Of a DNA stretch of 64,000 nt, positions 9,126 to 20,039 are shown one piece after another. A program made the position numbers and the translations under genes. The notes under the pieces were generated by a model. The model was not told the origin of the DNA. It did no database searches and saw only the letters and a list, made by a program, of their open reading frames with translations. The DNA is from Bifidobacterium moraviense. GTDB taxonomy: Bacteria > Actinomycetota > Actinomycetes > Actinomycetales > Bifidobacteriaceae. How positions within the stretch are numbered: the first letter of the stretch is position 1; the number at the start of each line of letters is the position of its first letter. Location of the stretch: the NCBI RefSeq assembly GCF_012932365.1, contig NZ_JAAIIH010000008.1, forward strand, positions 1-64,000, in the 5' to 3' direction.

Positions 9126-9179
9126 TCGCATATGTGGTTCCGTGGATCGCTAGATCCACGAGTCGAACCACATATGCGA
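9126..9179. repeat. Palindrome spanning the PMT stop codon
   Basis: Perfect 15-bp outer arms (9126-9140 and 9165-9179) and 8-bp inner arms (9141-9148 and 9153-9160) form an interrupted palindrome. The right half is the last codons of the PMT gene and its TAG, and the left half mirrors them outside the gene. It may end transcription, but there is no T-run. Confidence 0.85.
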
Positions 9180-11000
9180 CAGCCAGAATTCGTACGGCAC
9201 GGGGATGGCGGTCCAGATCGGGTACCAGTACGCGGCGGCCAGCCCGATCACGCCCAGCGTCACGCCGCACGTCACGTGGTAGGCGCGCGGCGAGACCGAT
9301 TCGCGCAGCCAATCGGCCACGTAGCAGATGGCGAGAATCATGGCCGGCAGGATCACGATCGAATAGAACGTGAACGTGGTGCGGTTGAGGTACTGCGCCC
9401 ACGGCAGCCATCCGGCCAGCAGCCCCGCCAGCACGGCCCAGATGCGCCAGTCGCCGCGGCGCACGAACGCCGCCACGATGATGCCGATGACCACGCACAG
9501 CGTGCCGATCCACCACACGAACGGGTTGCCGATGGACGTGACCGCCGCGATGCATCGGCCGCCGGGGCTGAGCGAGCACAGGCCCGGGGCGCCGGCGAGA
9601 TGGTCCTGCCAGTAGAAGCTGGTGGGACGCACCTGCAACGGCCAGGTGAGCGGATTGGCCATGTAGTCGTGGTGCGCGGTGAGCGTGGTGTGGAACTGCC
9701 ACATCTGCACGTGGTACTGCACGAACGAGCGCAGGCCCTCCGGCAGCCACTGGATGCCCTCGCCGGGATGCTTGGCGGCCCAGTCGTGCATGTATGAATC
9801 GGGGTGGATGAACCAGCTGGTCCATCCGGCCAGATACGTGGCGGCGTAGATCGGCACCATGTAGGCCGCGGCGGCGAGGCCGTCCTTCCAGATGCCCGTG
9901 CCGAGCCACCCGCGGTAGCCGGCCTGCCGGCGCTCCCACGCGTCCCAGACCACCGAGATCACGCAGAACACGGCGAAGAAGTAGGTGCCGGACCATTTGA
10001 CGCCGGTCGCAAGGCCCAGCAGCACGGCCGCGCCCACGCGCCACCACGAGAACGCCACGAACGGGCCGCGCGCGTCGAGCACCCAGCGCACCGAGGCGTT
10101 GCCCGGGGTGCCGCTGCCGGAGAGATCGTGGCCGCCTCGCCCTCCGCGACGCCCGAATCGCGCCGGCGCCGCGGGGATCCAGCGCGCGGTGCGGGCGCGG
10201 CTGTCCACCGCGAACGCGTCGCGCAGGCGCCGTCGCGCCCAGTCGCGGTGGATGAGCATGAGCGAGAGCGCGCCCAGCGTGAAGATCATGATGAAGTTGT
10301 CGAGCAGGCCGGTGCGGCTCATCGTGATGCCCACGCCGTCCACGCTCATGAGGAAGCCCGCCATCACGGCGATCGGCAGGTTGCGGAACAGGCGCAGCGC
10401 CACGCGGCACAGCACGAGGATGGCCAGCGTGCCGGCGATCGCGGTGGCCGCCCGCCACGCGAACGGGTTGCCGGCGCCGCCGAAGAGCTTCAGTCCCAGC
10501 GCGATGCACCATTTGCCCACCGGCGGATGCACCACGTATTCGGCGCTGGTGAGCCAGTGGTCGGTGTCGCCGGCCGCGAACAGCGCGTTGACCTGGTTCT
10601 CGCCGGTCACGGCCGTGCCCACGTCCTTGGGCCAGTTGCGCGGCTCGCCGGTCATGAGCATCGTGTACGCGTCCTTGACGTAGTACGTCTCGTCGAACAC
10701 GATCGACCGCGGCTCGCCCAGGCGGATGAAGCGCAGCAGACCGCCGAACAGCGCCATGAGCATCGGCAGGATCCAGCCGAGCAGACGCACGCCCACGCGC
10801 GTGCCGATCGCGAGGCTCAGACGCGCGAACGGACCGGGGCGCGACGCCTTCGCCGGCTGCGCGGCGTCCGCGATGTCTGCGGCATCTGTGATGTCTGTGG
10901 TGTCTGTGGCGTCCGTCACGGCTGCGACCGTGTTCTGCATCGCCGCGTCCGGCTCCGTCATACCCGTCATTTCCCGAGAATTTACGTACCCTACCGTCAT
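9150..11000 (-). CDS. Protein O-mannosyltransferase (PMT family)
   Basis: This 616-residue polytopic membrane protein matches the dolichyl/polyprenyl-phosphate-mannose protein mannosyltransferase family. After a disordered Asp/Thr/Ala-rich N-terminus (1-55), the first membrane helix leads to the extracytoplasmic FDETYYVKDAY loop, whose Asp-Glu pair (about 103-104) is the catalytic signature. HPPVGKW and several Trp-rich membrane segments follow. It transfers mannose from a polyprenyl carrier to Ser/Thr of exported proteins. I choose the ATG at 11000 because TAGTCT lies 8 nt before it, as at other leaderless starts here; internal ATGs at 10970 and 10961 are alternatives. It is divergent from rsmI, and a palindrome spans the stop. 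Confidence 0.92.
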   Translation of the reverse strand: MTVGYVNSREMTGMTEPDAAMQNTVAAVTDATDTTDITDAADIADAAQPAKASRPGPFARLSLAIGTRVGVRLLGWILPMLMALFGGLLRFIRLGEPRSIVFDETYYVKDAYTMLMTGEPRNWPKDVGTAVTGENQVNALFAAGDTDHWLTSAEYVVHPPVGKWCIALGLKLFGGAGNPFAWRAATAIAGTLAILVLCRVALRLFRNLPIAVMAGFLMSVDGVGITMSRTGLLDNFIMIFTLGALSLMLIHRDWARRRLRDAFAVDSRARTARWIPAAPARFGRRGGRGGHDLSGSGTPGNASVRWVLDARGPFVAFSWWRVGAAVLLGLATGVKWSGTYFFAVFCVISVVWDAWERRQAGYRGWLGTGIWKDGLAAAAYMVPIYAATYLAGWTSWFIHPDSYMHDWAAKHPGEGIQWLPEGLRSFVQYHVQMWQFHTTLTAHHDYMANPLTWPLQVRPTSFYWQDHLAGAPGLCSLSPGGRCIAAVTSIGNPFVWWIGTLCVVIGIIVAAFVRRGDWRIWAVLAGLLAGWLPWAQYLNRTTFTFYSIVILPAMILAICYVADWLRESVSPRAYHVTCGVTLGVIGLAAAYWYPIWTAIPVPYEFWLSHMWFDSWI

Positions 11001-11030
11001 CAGGGCCCAGACTAGGGGATACTGGGACGT
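11001..11030. promoter_or_regulatory. Overlapping divergent promoters, PMT and rsmI
   Basis: On the plus strand GATACT at 11018-11023 is 7 nt before the rsmI ATG. On the minus strand TAGTCT (11014-11009) is 8 nt before the PMT ATG. Only 30 nt separate the start codons, so the two promoters overlap and both mRNAs would be leaderless. Confidence 0.55.
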
Positions 11031-12053
11031 ATGCAGACCGTAAGCGACCAATCCACACAAATCTCTGGCGATCCGACGACCGCGCCCGATCCGGCGACCG
11101 ACCCCGCCTCGGCGCCGCAGGACTCCGGGACGCCGCAGTCCGCGCTCGCCGCGAACGTGCGGGGCGTGGCGGTGCCGCGCGGCACGGTGGTGCTGGCGGC
11201 CACGCCGATCGGCAACACCGGCGACGCCTCCGCCCGCCTGATCGCGCTGCTCGCCGACGCCGACGTGGTGGCCGCCGAGGACACGCGCCGCCTGTACGAT
11301 CTGGCGAACCGCCTCGGCGTGCACGTGAACGGGCGCGTGATCGCGTACCACGACCACAACGAACGCGCCAAGTCCGACTCCCTGCTCGACCAGGTGGAGC
11401 AGGGCGCCTGCGTGCTCGTGGTCTCCGACGCCGGCATGCCCACGATCAACGACCCGGGCATGGCGATCGTGCGTCGCGCCATCGAACGCGGCCTGCCGGT
11501 GACGTGCGCCCCCGGTCCGAGCGCCGTGCTCGACGCGCTCGCCATCTCCGGCCTGCCCACGGACCGTTTCTGCTACGAGGGCTTCCTGCCGCGCAAGCAC
11601 TCCGAGCGCGTGCAGCATCTGCGCATGCTGCAGTCGGAACAGCGCACGATCGTCTTCTACGAGACGCCGCACCGCATCGCCGACTCCATGGACGACCTGC
11701 TCGAGGCGTTCGGTCCGAACCGTCCGATGGCGTTGTGCCGCGAGCTCACCAAGGACTATGAGGAGGTGCGCCGCGGCACCGTGGCCTCCGTGCGCGAGAC
11801 GGTGGTCAATGACCCGCCGCGCGGCGAGATGGTGCTCGTGATCGGCGGGGCCTCGGCCGACGAGGCGCAGGCCGCCGCGCCCAGCGCGCTGAGCGTGGAG
11901 GATCTGGCCGTGCTGTCCATCGACCGTGCGCTGGAGGACGGCCTGCGCATCAAGGAGGCCATCAGCCAGGTGATCGAGGAGCATCCGCTGCCGGACGGCT
12001 CGCTGGCCAACCGCAAGCAGGTCTACGCCGCGGTGCTGGAGATGAAGGCCTGA
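11031..12053 (+). CDS. rsmI: 16S rRNA (cytidine(1402)-2'-O)-methyltransferase
   Basis: The 340-residue protein is a SAM-dependent tetrapyrrole-methylase-fold enzyme. It has LAATPIGNTGDAS near residue 54, the EDTRR motif (VVAAEDTRRLYDL) and the VSDAGMPTINDPG segment that define RsmI. With RsmH it modifies C1402 in the ribosomal P site. The N-terminal 45 residues, rich in Pro/Asp/Thr, are not part of the family core. The mRNA is probably leaderless. Its 3' end overlaps by about 30 bp the end of the convergent LRV-like gene. Confidence 0.96.
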   Translation: MQTVSDQSTQISGDPTTAPDPATDPASAPQDSGTPQSALAANVRGVAVPRGTVVLAATPIGNTGDASARLIALLADADVVAAEDTRRLYDLANRLGVHVNGRVIAYHDHNERAKSDSLLDQVEQGACVLVVSDAGMPTINDPGMAIVRRAIERGLPVTCAPGPSAVLDALAISGLPTDRFCYEGFLPRKHSERVQHLRMLQSEQRTIVFYETPHRIADSMDDLLEAFGPNRPMALCRELTKDYEEVRRGTVASVRETVVNDPPRGEMVLVIGGASADEAQAAAPSALSVEDLAVLSIDRALEDGLRIKEAISQVIEEHPLPDGSLANRKQVYAAVLEMKA

Positions 12054-12700
12054 GCGCTTCCCGCTCCCGCCGTAGCGTCACCTCCCTCGCGTCGTCGCCG
12101 TCTTGCGTGCGGCCGCTGCTGCCGGTCCAGCAGATCGAGCAGCACGGCGATCGTCTCGTGCACGCCGGGGCCGCCGGCCTGCGCCACGTATTCCAGCAGT
12201 TCCGCGCCGGACCGCGGGTTGGCCACGAGCCAGCGCCGCAGCTCCGGGGCGTTGCGCGCGATGTGCCATAGGATCTCCAGTTCGGTGTTCGGATCGCACG
12301 CCAAAGCGGGCGTGAGCTTGACCGGCGGCTTCGGCGGATGACGCAGCGCCACGGCGGTGGGCGCGTCGTACGGTCCCGCGCCGGCCTCGGTGCCTGCGCG
12401 CGCCGTGCTCGTGCCGATGGCGGCGAGATGCTCCAGCCGCGCGTCCGACGCGTCCGGCGCGTTGCTCCGCGCGGCGTGCCGGATCAGCCCGCGGCGGCGG
12501 CCCGGCGGCGGCGCGTTCCTGCAGTTCGCCGTCCGGTCGTCCCCGGCGTCATGCCGGTTCTCGGGGCGTTCGACGTTGCGCAGACGCCGGTGCCTGCCGC
12601 GCAGCGCCCGGTGCCCCAGACACAGGCGGGGCATCTCCAGCGGCGGGACGGTCAGGGATCGCGCCGGTGCGGCGACGTTCTGCGGCATTGCGATGCTCAT
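12023..12700 (-). CDS. Hypothetical protein with LRV-like C-terminal segment
   Basis: This 225-residue frame starts with an ATG inside the ATGA stop overlap of the upstream gene, with GAGGAG close before it, so translation is probably coupled. Residues from about 140 (LACDPNTELEILWHIA, then LRRWLVANPRSGAELLEYVA) resemble the variant leucine-rich repeat helices found in many actinobacterial proteins. The first 130 residues are Arg/Ala/Pro-rich and may be disordered. Function is unknown; the partner gene is AbiEi-like. The last codons overlap rsmI tail to tail, so the true end or frame of the C-terminal 20 residues deserves caution. Confidence 0.6.
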   Translation of the reverse strand: MSIAMPQNVAAPARSLTVPPLEMPRLCLGHRALRGRHRRLRNVERPENRHDAGDDRTANCRNAPPPGRRRGLIRHAARSNAPDASDARLEHLAAIGTSTARAGTEAGAGPYDAPTAVALRHPPKPPVKLTPALACDPNTELEILWHIARNAPELRRWLVANPRSGAELLEYVAQAGGPGVHETIAVLLDLLDRQQRPHARRRRREGGDATAGAGSAQAFISSTAA

Positions 12701-13575
12701 GGGTGCTCCTCTTCGTGGTGTGCGGTGTGTTGGGATGTGGTGTGTTGGGGTGCGTTGTGCCGGGATGCGGTGTGCGGGTGCGTGTCGGCGCGACGATGCG
12801 CGTCGTTGTTGCGATACATCGCGTTGCGGTGCGCCGCGTCGTGGTGCGGGGCGCCGGTGGTTCCCGAGGAGATCGGGAACGCGGCGACGTCGAAGTTGCG
12901 TCCGTCCGCGAAGCCACGGTCGTCCGTGAATCCCCGGTCGCCCGCGAAGCCGCAGTCCTCCGCGAGCCCGAACGCGTCGGCTTCGGCGTCGGCCCCCGGC
13001 GGCGCGTACGACCCGCGCAGCGTCATGAACGTCTCCAGCCCGCGCCGGCGCCCGGGCCATCGCGGGTTGCGCTGCAGCAGCGCGATGCAGTCGTCCGGGG
13101 TGAAGTCGAAGTCCTCCATGAGCTCGATGATCCCGGCCGCCGTCACGCGCCCGTCCGGCAGCGGCGACCCATCGTCGTTGCACGCCAGATCGCAGGCCGT
13201 GCGCAGGGGCGACGTCACCCAGACGCCGCCCAGGCGTGATCGCTCGTCCGCGGCCAGCCGACGGTCGTACGCGCGCATGCGCCGGCCGTACACCAGCGCG
13301 CGGAAGTGCGTGTGCGAGATCACGGTGAGCGTGCCCGGGAACGCGCCGCCGGTCCAGATCCACAGCGCCAGCGCCGCGCAGGCGGTCGCGTCCGGAGGCA
13401 CGATGCGCTCCACGATGGAGGCGCGTCCGGGCACGGTGCCGGCGCGGTTGGCCAGATAGCAGCCGGTGGCGTCCAGCGGGACCAGCGCGCCCATCCGCGC
13501 CAGACTGGCGACGCTGAGCGGTCCGGGCAGGTCCTTGCACGGGATGATGGGGGAGAGATGCTGCGTTGCGTTCAT
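12697..13575 (-). CDS. AbiEi-antitoxin-like hypothetical protein, His-rich tail
   Basis: The 292-residue protein has VWVTSPLRTACDLAC at about 128-142, a motif shared by actinobacterial proteins annotated as type IV AbiEi antitoxin-like. The N-terminal half contains CAALALWIWTG and VISHTHFRALVYGRRMRAYD, also typical of that group. The last 60 residues are a His/Asn/Thr/Arg-rich repeat (RNAMYRNNDAHRRADTHPH) encoded by GTGTTGGGATG-like DNA repeats. TACGGT 7 nt before the ATG at 13575 suggests a leaderless mRNA. It is coupled by ATGA to the downstream LRV-like gene. Whether the pair acts as a toxin-antitoxin module is unknown. Confidence 0.65.
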   Translation of the reverse strand: MNATQHLSPIIPCKDLPGPLSVASLARMGALVPLDATGCYLANRAGTVPGRASIVERIVPPDATACAALALWIWTGGAFPGTLTVISHTHFRALVYGRRMRAYDRRLAADERSRLGGVWVTSPLRTACDLACNDDGSPLPDGRVTAAGIIELMEDFDFTPDDCIALLQRNPRWPGRRRGLETFMTLRGSYAPPGADAEADAFGLAEDCGFAGDRGFTDDRGFADGRNFDVAAFPISSGTTGAPHHDAAHRNAMYRNNDAHRRADTHPHTASRHNAPQHTTSQHTAHHEEEHP

Positions 13576-13743
13576 GACCCCGACCGTAGGCGAGGCGCGC
13601 CCGCGTCTCCAGTCGCCGCCCGCCGACCGTGGATAAGTGGACAACTCGCGTCGCGGGCCCTTCGCCGTGGATAACCGCGTGCGCAACCGGCGGTCGTCGC
13701 CAAGGTCCCGGAGTGTCGTCACCGCGCCCGATAATCGGGCCTT

Positions 13744-15621
13744 ATGACGAATATTCTTGTGAACGTTGCATGGCCGTACGCCAACGGCCCCCGCCACATT
13801 GGCCACGTCGCCGGCTTCGGCGTGCCTTCGGACGTCTACGCGCGCTTCGAGCGCATGAAGGGCAACGACGTCCTGATGGTCTCCGGCACCGACGAGCACG
13901 GCACCCCGATCCTCGTGGAGGCGGAGAAGGAGGGCGTCACCGCCCAGGAGCTCGCGAACCGCTACAACCGCGTCATCGCCAAGGATCTGTGCGATCTGGG
14001 CCTGAGCTACAACCTCTTCACCCGCACCACCACCGGCAACCACGAGCACGTGGTGCAGGAGCTGTTCAAGCAGTGCCTGAAGAACGGCTACATCTACAAG
14101 GGCACCCAGCAAGTGGCCATCAGCCCGTCCACCGGCCGCACGCTGCCGGACCGCTACATCGAGGGCGAATGCCCGATCTGCCACGCCGAGGGCGCGCGCG
14201 GCGACCAGTGCGACGCCTGCGGCAACGAGCTCGACCCGGACGAGCTCATCAACCCCGTGTCCAAGATCAACGGCGAGACCCCGCGCTTCGAGGAGACCGA
14301 GCACTTCTTCCTCGACCTGCCCGCGCTCGCCGAGGCCAACCTCGCCTGGCTCAACACCCGCGAGGGCTGGCGCACCAACGTCATCAACTTCTCCAAGGGC
14401 CTGTTCAAGGAGGTCAAGCCCCGCGCCATCACGCGCGACATCGACTGGGGCATCCCGGTGCCGGTGGACGGCTGGATCGACAACCCGAACAAGAAGCTGT
14501 ACGTGTGGTTCGACGCGGTGATCGGCTACCTGTCGGCCTCCATCGAATGGGCGCGCCGCAAGGGCGACCCGGACGCGTGGCGCAAGTGGTGGAACGATCC
14601 GTCGTCCCCGGCCTACTACTTCATGGGCAAGGACAACATCACGTTCCACTCGCAGATCTGGCCGTCCGAGATGCTCGCCTACAACGGCCAGGGCTCCAAG
14701 GGCGGCGAGGCCGGCCCGCTCGGCCCGCTCAACATGCCCGAACAGGTGGTGGCCAGCGAGTTCATGACCATGGAAGGCAAGAAGTTCTCGTCGTCGCGCG
14801 GCATCGTGATCTACGTCAAGGACATCCTGTCGCGCTACCCGGTGGACGCCGTGCGCTACTACATCTCCGTGGCCGGCCCCGAGTCCTCCGACTCCGACTT
14901 CACGTGGGCCGAGTTCGTGCGCCACAACAACGAGGAGCTCGCCTCGAGCTGGGGCAACCTCGTCAACCGCGTGGCCACGCTCATCAACAAGAACTTCGGC
15001 GAGATCCCGGCGCTGGACGAGTCCAAGCTGACGGACGAGGACCGTGCGCTGCTGGACGAGGGCCTCAAGGCGTTCGATGTTGCCGGCCGCTTCCTGGAGA
15101 CGCACCACCAGAAGGCCGCGCTCGGCGAGGCGATGCGCTTCGTGGGAGACATCAACAAGTACATCTCCGCCACCGAGCCGTGGAAGATCAAGGACGACCC
15201 GGCGCGTCTGGGCACCGTGCTGCACGTGGCCGCGCAGGCCGTGAGCGACGCGAACCACCTGCTCGCGCCGTTCCTGCCGCACTCCGCGCAGAAGGTGTGG
15301 GAGGCGTTGGGCGGCACCGGCACGTTCTCGCCGCTGCCGCGCATCGAGGAGGTCGAGGATCTCGACAAGCCCGGCTTCCACTACCCGATCATCACCGGCG
15401 ACTACCAGATGGGCGTGAACGTGCACCCGTGGGCGCGCGAGGAGATCGTGCCCGGCACCCCGGTGGCCAAGCCCGCGCCGATCTTCGCCAAGATCCCGCA
15501 GGAGGCCGTGCAGGAGGAGCTCGACCGCTTCGAGACCGCGCTTGCCGCCCGCCGCGAGAAGGAGGCCGAGCGTCTGGCCGCCGAGAAGGCCAAGCTCGCC
15601 GAGGAGGAGCAGGGCAAGTAG
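13744..15621 (+). CDS. metG: Methionyl-tRNA synthetase
   Basis: The 625-residue class I synthetase charges tRNA-Met and initiator t[14 protein letters not shown] (HIGH at 18-21) and KKFSSSRG (about 347-354, the KMSKS equivalent) form the ATP site. A zinc knuckle of four cysteines, CPIC and CDAC, lies at about 142-162. The C-terminal tRNA-binding EMAP domain seen in longer MetRS proteins is absent; the chain ends in a charged Ala/Glu/Lys helix. GATAAT ends 8 nt before the ATG, suggesting a leaderless transcript. Confidence 0.98.
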   Translation: MTNILVNVAWPYANGPRHIGHVAGFGVPSDVYARFERMKGNDVLMVSGTDEHGTPILVEAEKEGVTAQELANRYNRVIAKDLCDLGLSYNLFTRTTTGNHEHVVQELFKQCLKNGYIYKGTQQVAISPSTGRTLPDRYIEGECPICHAEGARGDQCDACGNELDPDELINPVSKINGETPRFEETEHFFLDLPALAEANLAWLNTREGWRTNVINFSKGLFKEVKPRAITRDIDWGIPVPVDGWIDNPNKKLYVWFDAVIGYLSASIEWARRKGDPDAWRKWWNDPSSPAYYFMGKDNITFHSQIWPSEMLAYNGQGSKGGEAGPLGPLNMPEQVVASEFMTMEGKKFSSSRGIVIYVKDILSRYPVDAVRYYISVAGPESSDSDFTWAEFVRHNNEELASSWGNLVNRVATLINKNFGEIPALDESKLTDEDRALLDEGLKAFDVAGRFLETHHQKAALGEAMRFVGDINKYISATEPWKIKDDPARLGTVLHVAAQAVSDANHLLAPFLPHSAQKVWEALGGTGTFSPLPRIEEVEDLDKPGFHYPIITGDYQMGVNVHPWAREEIVPGTPVAKPAPIFAKIPQEAVQEELDRFETALAARREKEAERLAAEKAKLAEEEQGK

Positions 15622-15746
15622 GGCAGGCGTGACAAGGCGGCGCAGAGCGGCAGAAGCTGTCTGTGGCTGCCGCTGACGTGGAGTCGGCATGGGCCGCTGC
15701 CAGGGGCCGATTCGGATACGTCCGGGTCGGTCCCTTCGCACGTCGT

Positions 15747-15795
15747 CCCCGTGCGTGCCTGCCCCCGTGCGTGCCTGCCCCCGTACGTGCCCTGT
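15747..15795. repeat. Short direct repeat, three copies
   Basis: Three near-identical copies of a 16-nt unit, CCCCGTGCGTGCCTGC with the last one diverged, lie downstream of metG. Nothing else is recognised between 15622 and 15826. Confidence 0.6.
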
Positions 15796-15826
15796 CTGCC
15801 GTACGTTCGCGGTCCCGCATCGACTG

Positions 15827-15970
15827 CGTCACGCGGAGCGGGTATCGCGTCACGCGGTCCGTCCGCTCCGCGTGACGGTGTGCCGGAGATCCTTGGAATG
15901 GTGCGGTTTTGGGGCGACGCGCTCCACGTGACGTCCGCTCCGCGTGACGCACCGCACGCTCCGTGTGACG
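15827..15970. repeat. CGTCACGCGGAGCG repeat cluster, locus 2
   Basis: Six copies of the same 14-mer found at 8953-9112 occur here, two in one orientation followed by four in the other. Opposed copies can form hairpins. Confidence 0.75.
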
Positions 15971-16002
15971 CGGCGCGCACAGCATCGGCACACAGGTCTC
16001 AG

Positions 16003-16130
16003 GATTTTTTGAGGTTGCCGCATCGTTTCACCAAGAAAGCGGCGCTTACATGGAACATGTCAGCGGGCAGCACCGCAGGCGAGGTTCCTGCAGAACCCCA
16101 TAACTGAACCCTTCTTCTCTCTTCTCTCTC
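16003..16130 (+). ncRNA. Candidate structured RNA upstream of a terminator
   Basis: Three simple hairpins follow in order: GCCGC with GCGGC (about 16016-16043), ACATG-GAA-CATGT at about 16048-16060, and GCAGG with CCTGC (about 16075-16091). A pyrimidine tract then leads to the terminator at 16131. A 17-codon frame, ATG 16050 to TAA, runs through it (MEHVSGQHRRRGSCRTP). It does not match tmRNA, SRP RNA, 6C or TPP signatures that I know. It could be a small RNA, a leader peptide gene or chance. Confidence 0.3.
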
Positions 16131-16163
16131 AAGCCGGCGGCCCGCACCGCCGGCTTTCTCTTT
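16131..16163 (+). terminator. Terminator upstream of tatD
   Basis: The 10-bp stem AAGCCGGCGG/CCGCCGGCTT (16131-16140 and 16147-16156) is followed by a T-rich tract. The upstream gene, metG, ends 510 bp before, so this probably terminates a separate short transcript. Confidence 0.8.
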
Positions 16164-16280
16164 GCCCGCGCGCTTTTTGCGCGTTCTTTCCCGCTCCTCG
16201 CCCGCGGTCAGTGCCGCACCCGGCCCCGCGCCTCCGCATCGCGCCGCGGCATCGCCCGCCCCGCACGTACACTGGGCCCC

Positions 16281-17237
16281 ATGAGCAAGCATCATCGGGA
16301 CCGCAGCTGGGCCCCCGCCCCCGAACCGCTGCCGCGCGAGGCGTGGACCATCGACAACCACACGCACGTGGCGTCCGTCGTGCCGTTCGCGCGCGCCATG
16401 AGCCACGAGGCCGAGGTCAAGGGACAGCCCCCCGTCCCCGTGTACGGCGTGGACGAATTGCTCGCGCAGGCGCAGGCTGTCGGCATTGCGGGTATCATCG
16501 ACGTGGGTTGCGAGCTGCCGAACCTGATGACCGCCGTCCAGATGGCCGTCGATCACCCGGGTCTTGTGCATGCGGCGCTCGCAATCCATCCCAACGAATC
16601 CGTGCTCCACGGGCACCGCGGCGTGCCCGGGCCGGACGGTCTGGAACTCAAGTACAAGCCCTGGCACGAGACGCCGTTCGAGGACGCGCTCGCGGAGGTG
16701 CATCGTCTTGCCGTCGCCTACCCGCAGCAGGTCGTGGCGATCGGCGAGACCGGCATGGACCTGTTCCGCACCGGCGAAGGCGCGAAGGAGCTGCAGCGCG
16801 AGGCGTTCCGCGCGCACATCGCGCTCGCCAAGGAGCTGAACCTCCCCATGCAGATCCACGACCGCGACTCGCACCGCGAGGTCATCGAGACGCTGCTCAG
16901 GGACGGCGCGCCCGAGCGCACGGTGTTCCATTCGTATTCCGGCGACGCCGAGATGGGCGAGATCGCGCGCGAGCAGGGCTGGTACCTGAGCTTCTCCGGC
17001 ACCGTGAGCTACAAGGGCAACGAGGGCATCCGCGCGTCCGCGCGCATCGTGGGCCTCGACCACGTCATGGTGGAGACCGACGCGCCGTACCTCACGCCGA
17101 TGCCGTACCGCGGCCGCACCAACGCACCGTACATGATCCCGTACACGCTGCGCGCGCTCGCCGACGCGATGGATCTGCCGCTGACCACGGTGGCCGCCGC
17201 CACGCGCCGCGTGACGCACGACGTCTATGGCGTGTGA
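16281..17237 (+). CDS. tatD: TatD family metal-dependent DNase
   Basis: The 318-residue TIM-barrel hydrolase shows the TatD metal-site series: DNHTH near residue 30, IGETGMDLF, QIHDRDSH, HSYSG and the closing ETDAPYL. TatD proteins are cytosolic 3'-5' DNases/RNases or related phosphodiesterases. An insertion with a long ELKYKPWHETP segment between the second and third motifs is characteristic of the actinobacterial branch. TACACT lies exactly 7 nt before the ATG, so the message is likely leaderless. It follows metG, a common neighbour in Actinobacteria. Confidence 0.94.
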   Translation: MSKHHRDRSWAPAPEPLPREAWTIDNHTHVASVVPFARAMSHEAEVKGQPPVPVYGVDELLAQAQAVGIAGIIDVGCELPNLMTAVQMAVDHPGLVHAALAIHPNESVLHGHRGVPGPDGLELKYKPWHETPFEDALAEVHRLAVAYPQQVVAIGETGMDLFRTGEGAKELQREAFRAHIALAKELNLPMQIHDRDSHREVIETLLRDGAPERTVFHSYSGDAEMGEIAREQGWYLSFSGTVSYKGNEGIRASARIVGLDHVMVETDAPYLTPMPYRGRTNAPYMIPYTLRALADAMDLPLTTVAAATRRVTHDVYGV

Positions 17238-17428
17238 CGCGTGTGGCGTGTGGCGTCGCATGATCGGCACCGCGTGATCCGTACGATCGCCCCCATGTTC
17301 GTCTATCGTTCATCCGGCGGATTTCCCCTGTGCGCCGAATGGGACTAACGTAACGCACTGCAAGAGATGTGTGCGTACCGTGAAGACGGGGACACAGCGA
17401 AGACGGAGTCAAGCCGAGGGGGAAGAGC

Positions 17429-19930
<2,502 letters not shown>

Positions 19931-20039
19931 CGTTGCGATGCGGCGTGCGCGTGCGCGATGCGCGTCGATCGTTCGCTATAGGAGATTGTTATAACCCGGC
20001 GCGTGTTTGCCGCGCGCCTGCTCGTTACAGTAGATAATC

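Noticed and set aside
9150..11984. Extended minus-strand frame running past PMT into rsmI
   Set aside because: The part beyond 11000 is antisense to rsmI and lacks any membrane or family signature; a promoter and start are seen at 11000.
16003..16163. SRP RNA or tmRNA
   Set aside because: The conserved SRP apical loop and the tmRNA termini and tag frame are not present.
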